Positions 6,868 to 7,179 of a stretch of DNA of 7,179 nucleotides are shown piece after piece. The notes under the pieces are model-generated. The model worked only from the letters and a program-made list of their open reading frames with translations. It was not told where the DNA came from and searched no databases. Numbering within the stretch: position 1 is the stretch's first letter; every line of letters starts with the position of its first letter. This DNA comes from CAYMST01 sp964393115 (lineage in GTDB: Bacteria; Bacteroidota; Bacteroidia; Cytophagales; Cyclobacteriaceae), in NCBI GenBank assembly GCA_964393115.1, contig CAYMST010000248.1:1-7179 (forward strand), written 5' to 3'. Position numbers and translations under genes: made by a program.

Positions 6868-7179
6868 CGGGTTCTGAAACAAATCTCACCAAAAGGTAAG
6901 ACTTAAGGCTTAACGAAGTGGATGATTTTCGTCAGGACTTATGGTGTTATAGATCAATGCCATTGAGCGAATTTACTTGAAGGCTTTCCTTAATGAACAC
7001 TGCAAAATTTCATTACCAAAAACTTTACTGTTTTATTCCAATTAAAATTGAGCAAAAACTCGAAGATTAGCGATGAATTCATCACACATACACGATCGTA
7101 ATTCATTAAATACTTAAAAGAAAAATGATCAAAAAAACGCTTTATTATCTTTCAAAAAAGGTGTTTTTTATAAATTAAT
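6868..7179. other. AT-rich intergenic region without a supported gene
   Basis: No convincing coding frame, tRNA or rRNA is seen. The part next to 6867 should hold the carbonic anhydrase promoter, but no good TTG/TAnnTTTG pair was found there. The right part holds a perfect 12-bp palindrome (7072-7083), an 8-bp palindrome ACGATCGT (7092-7099) and AATTCAT repeated 24 bp apart (7076 and 7100). A 17-codon frame begins at ATG 7125 and stops at 7178. This looks like the upstream region of a gene beyond the right edge, which cannot be confirmed here. Confidence 0.6.
7072..7083. promoter_or_regulatory. Perfect 12-bp palindrome GATGAATTCATC, possible operator
   Basis: GATGAATTCATC equals its own reverse complement. 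It lies about 205 bp upstream of the carbonic anhydrase start and about 95 bp from the right edge. A second palindrome, ACGATCGT, follows 8 bp later. No known regulator is recognised, and the AT-rich setting makes chance possible. Confidence 0.2.

Noticed and set aside
6868..6882. TTG start for carbonic anhydrase at 6882
   Set aside because: An ATG at 6867 in the same frame gives a compact, well-formed signal peptide, and no ribosome-binding signal favours the TTG; it remains possible.
6890..6898. TACCTTTTG on the minus strand as a carbonic anhydrase promoter box
   Set aside because: It needs one extra base compared with TAnnTTTG and has no TTG at the right distance upstream.

Overview
The window looks like chromosomal DNA from a Bacteroidota, probably a Cytophagales- or Flavobacteriia-type organism. 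The evidence is moderately AT-rich DNA, starts without convincing Shine-Dalgarno sequences, Bacteroidota-like promoter pieces (TTG about 20 bp before a TAnnTTTG-like box), and four genes whose products all begin with a signal peptide ending at a Gln-type junction. The genus cannot be told from this window alone.

Layout: (1) Bases 1-4288, minus strand, are one very large gene that runs off the left edge. It encodes an exported protease-like protein with a signal peptide, two tandem beta-sandwich (LamG/DUF1080-like) domains, a charged linker, TPR-type helical repeats and a C-terminal CHAT caspase-like domain with the His and Cys of the catalytic dyad intact. Only the last few residues are missing. 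(2) Bases 4289-4562 are a divergent intergenic region with two operator-like palindromes and weak promoter candidates facing both ways. (3) Bases 4563-5441, plus strand, encode an exported DJ-1/PfpI (Hsp31-like) protein, followed by a strong 9-bp hairpin. (4) Bases 5506-6114, plus strand, encode a small exported protein that looks like an outer-membrane beta barrel of unknown function. (5) Converging on it, 6136-6867 on the minus strand encode an exported alpha-carbonic anhydrase with a complete zinc site but a shortened N-terminus. (6) Bases 6868-7179 are AT-rich, with no supported gene and a perfect 12-bp palindrome.

All four proteins are predicted to leave the cytoplasm, so this is an envelope-oriented neighbourhood, but nothing ties them into one pathway. 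The DJ-1-like and barrel genes could be co-transcribed, although a hairpin separates them. The CHAT protein and the DJ-1-like protein share a divergent control region and may be co-regulated. The most unusual item is the exported CHAT protein with a duplicated lectin-like front end.
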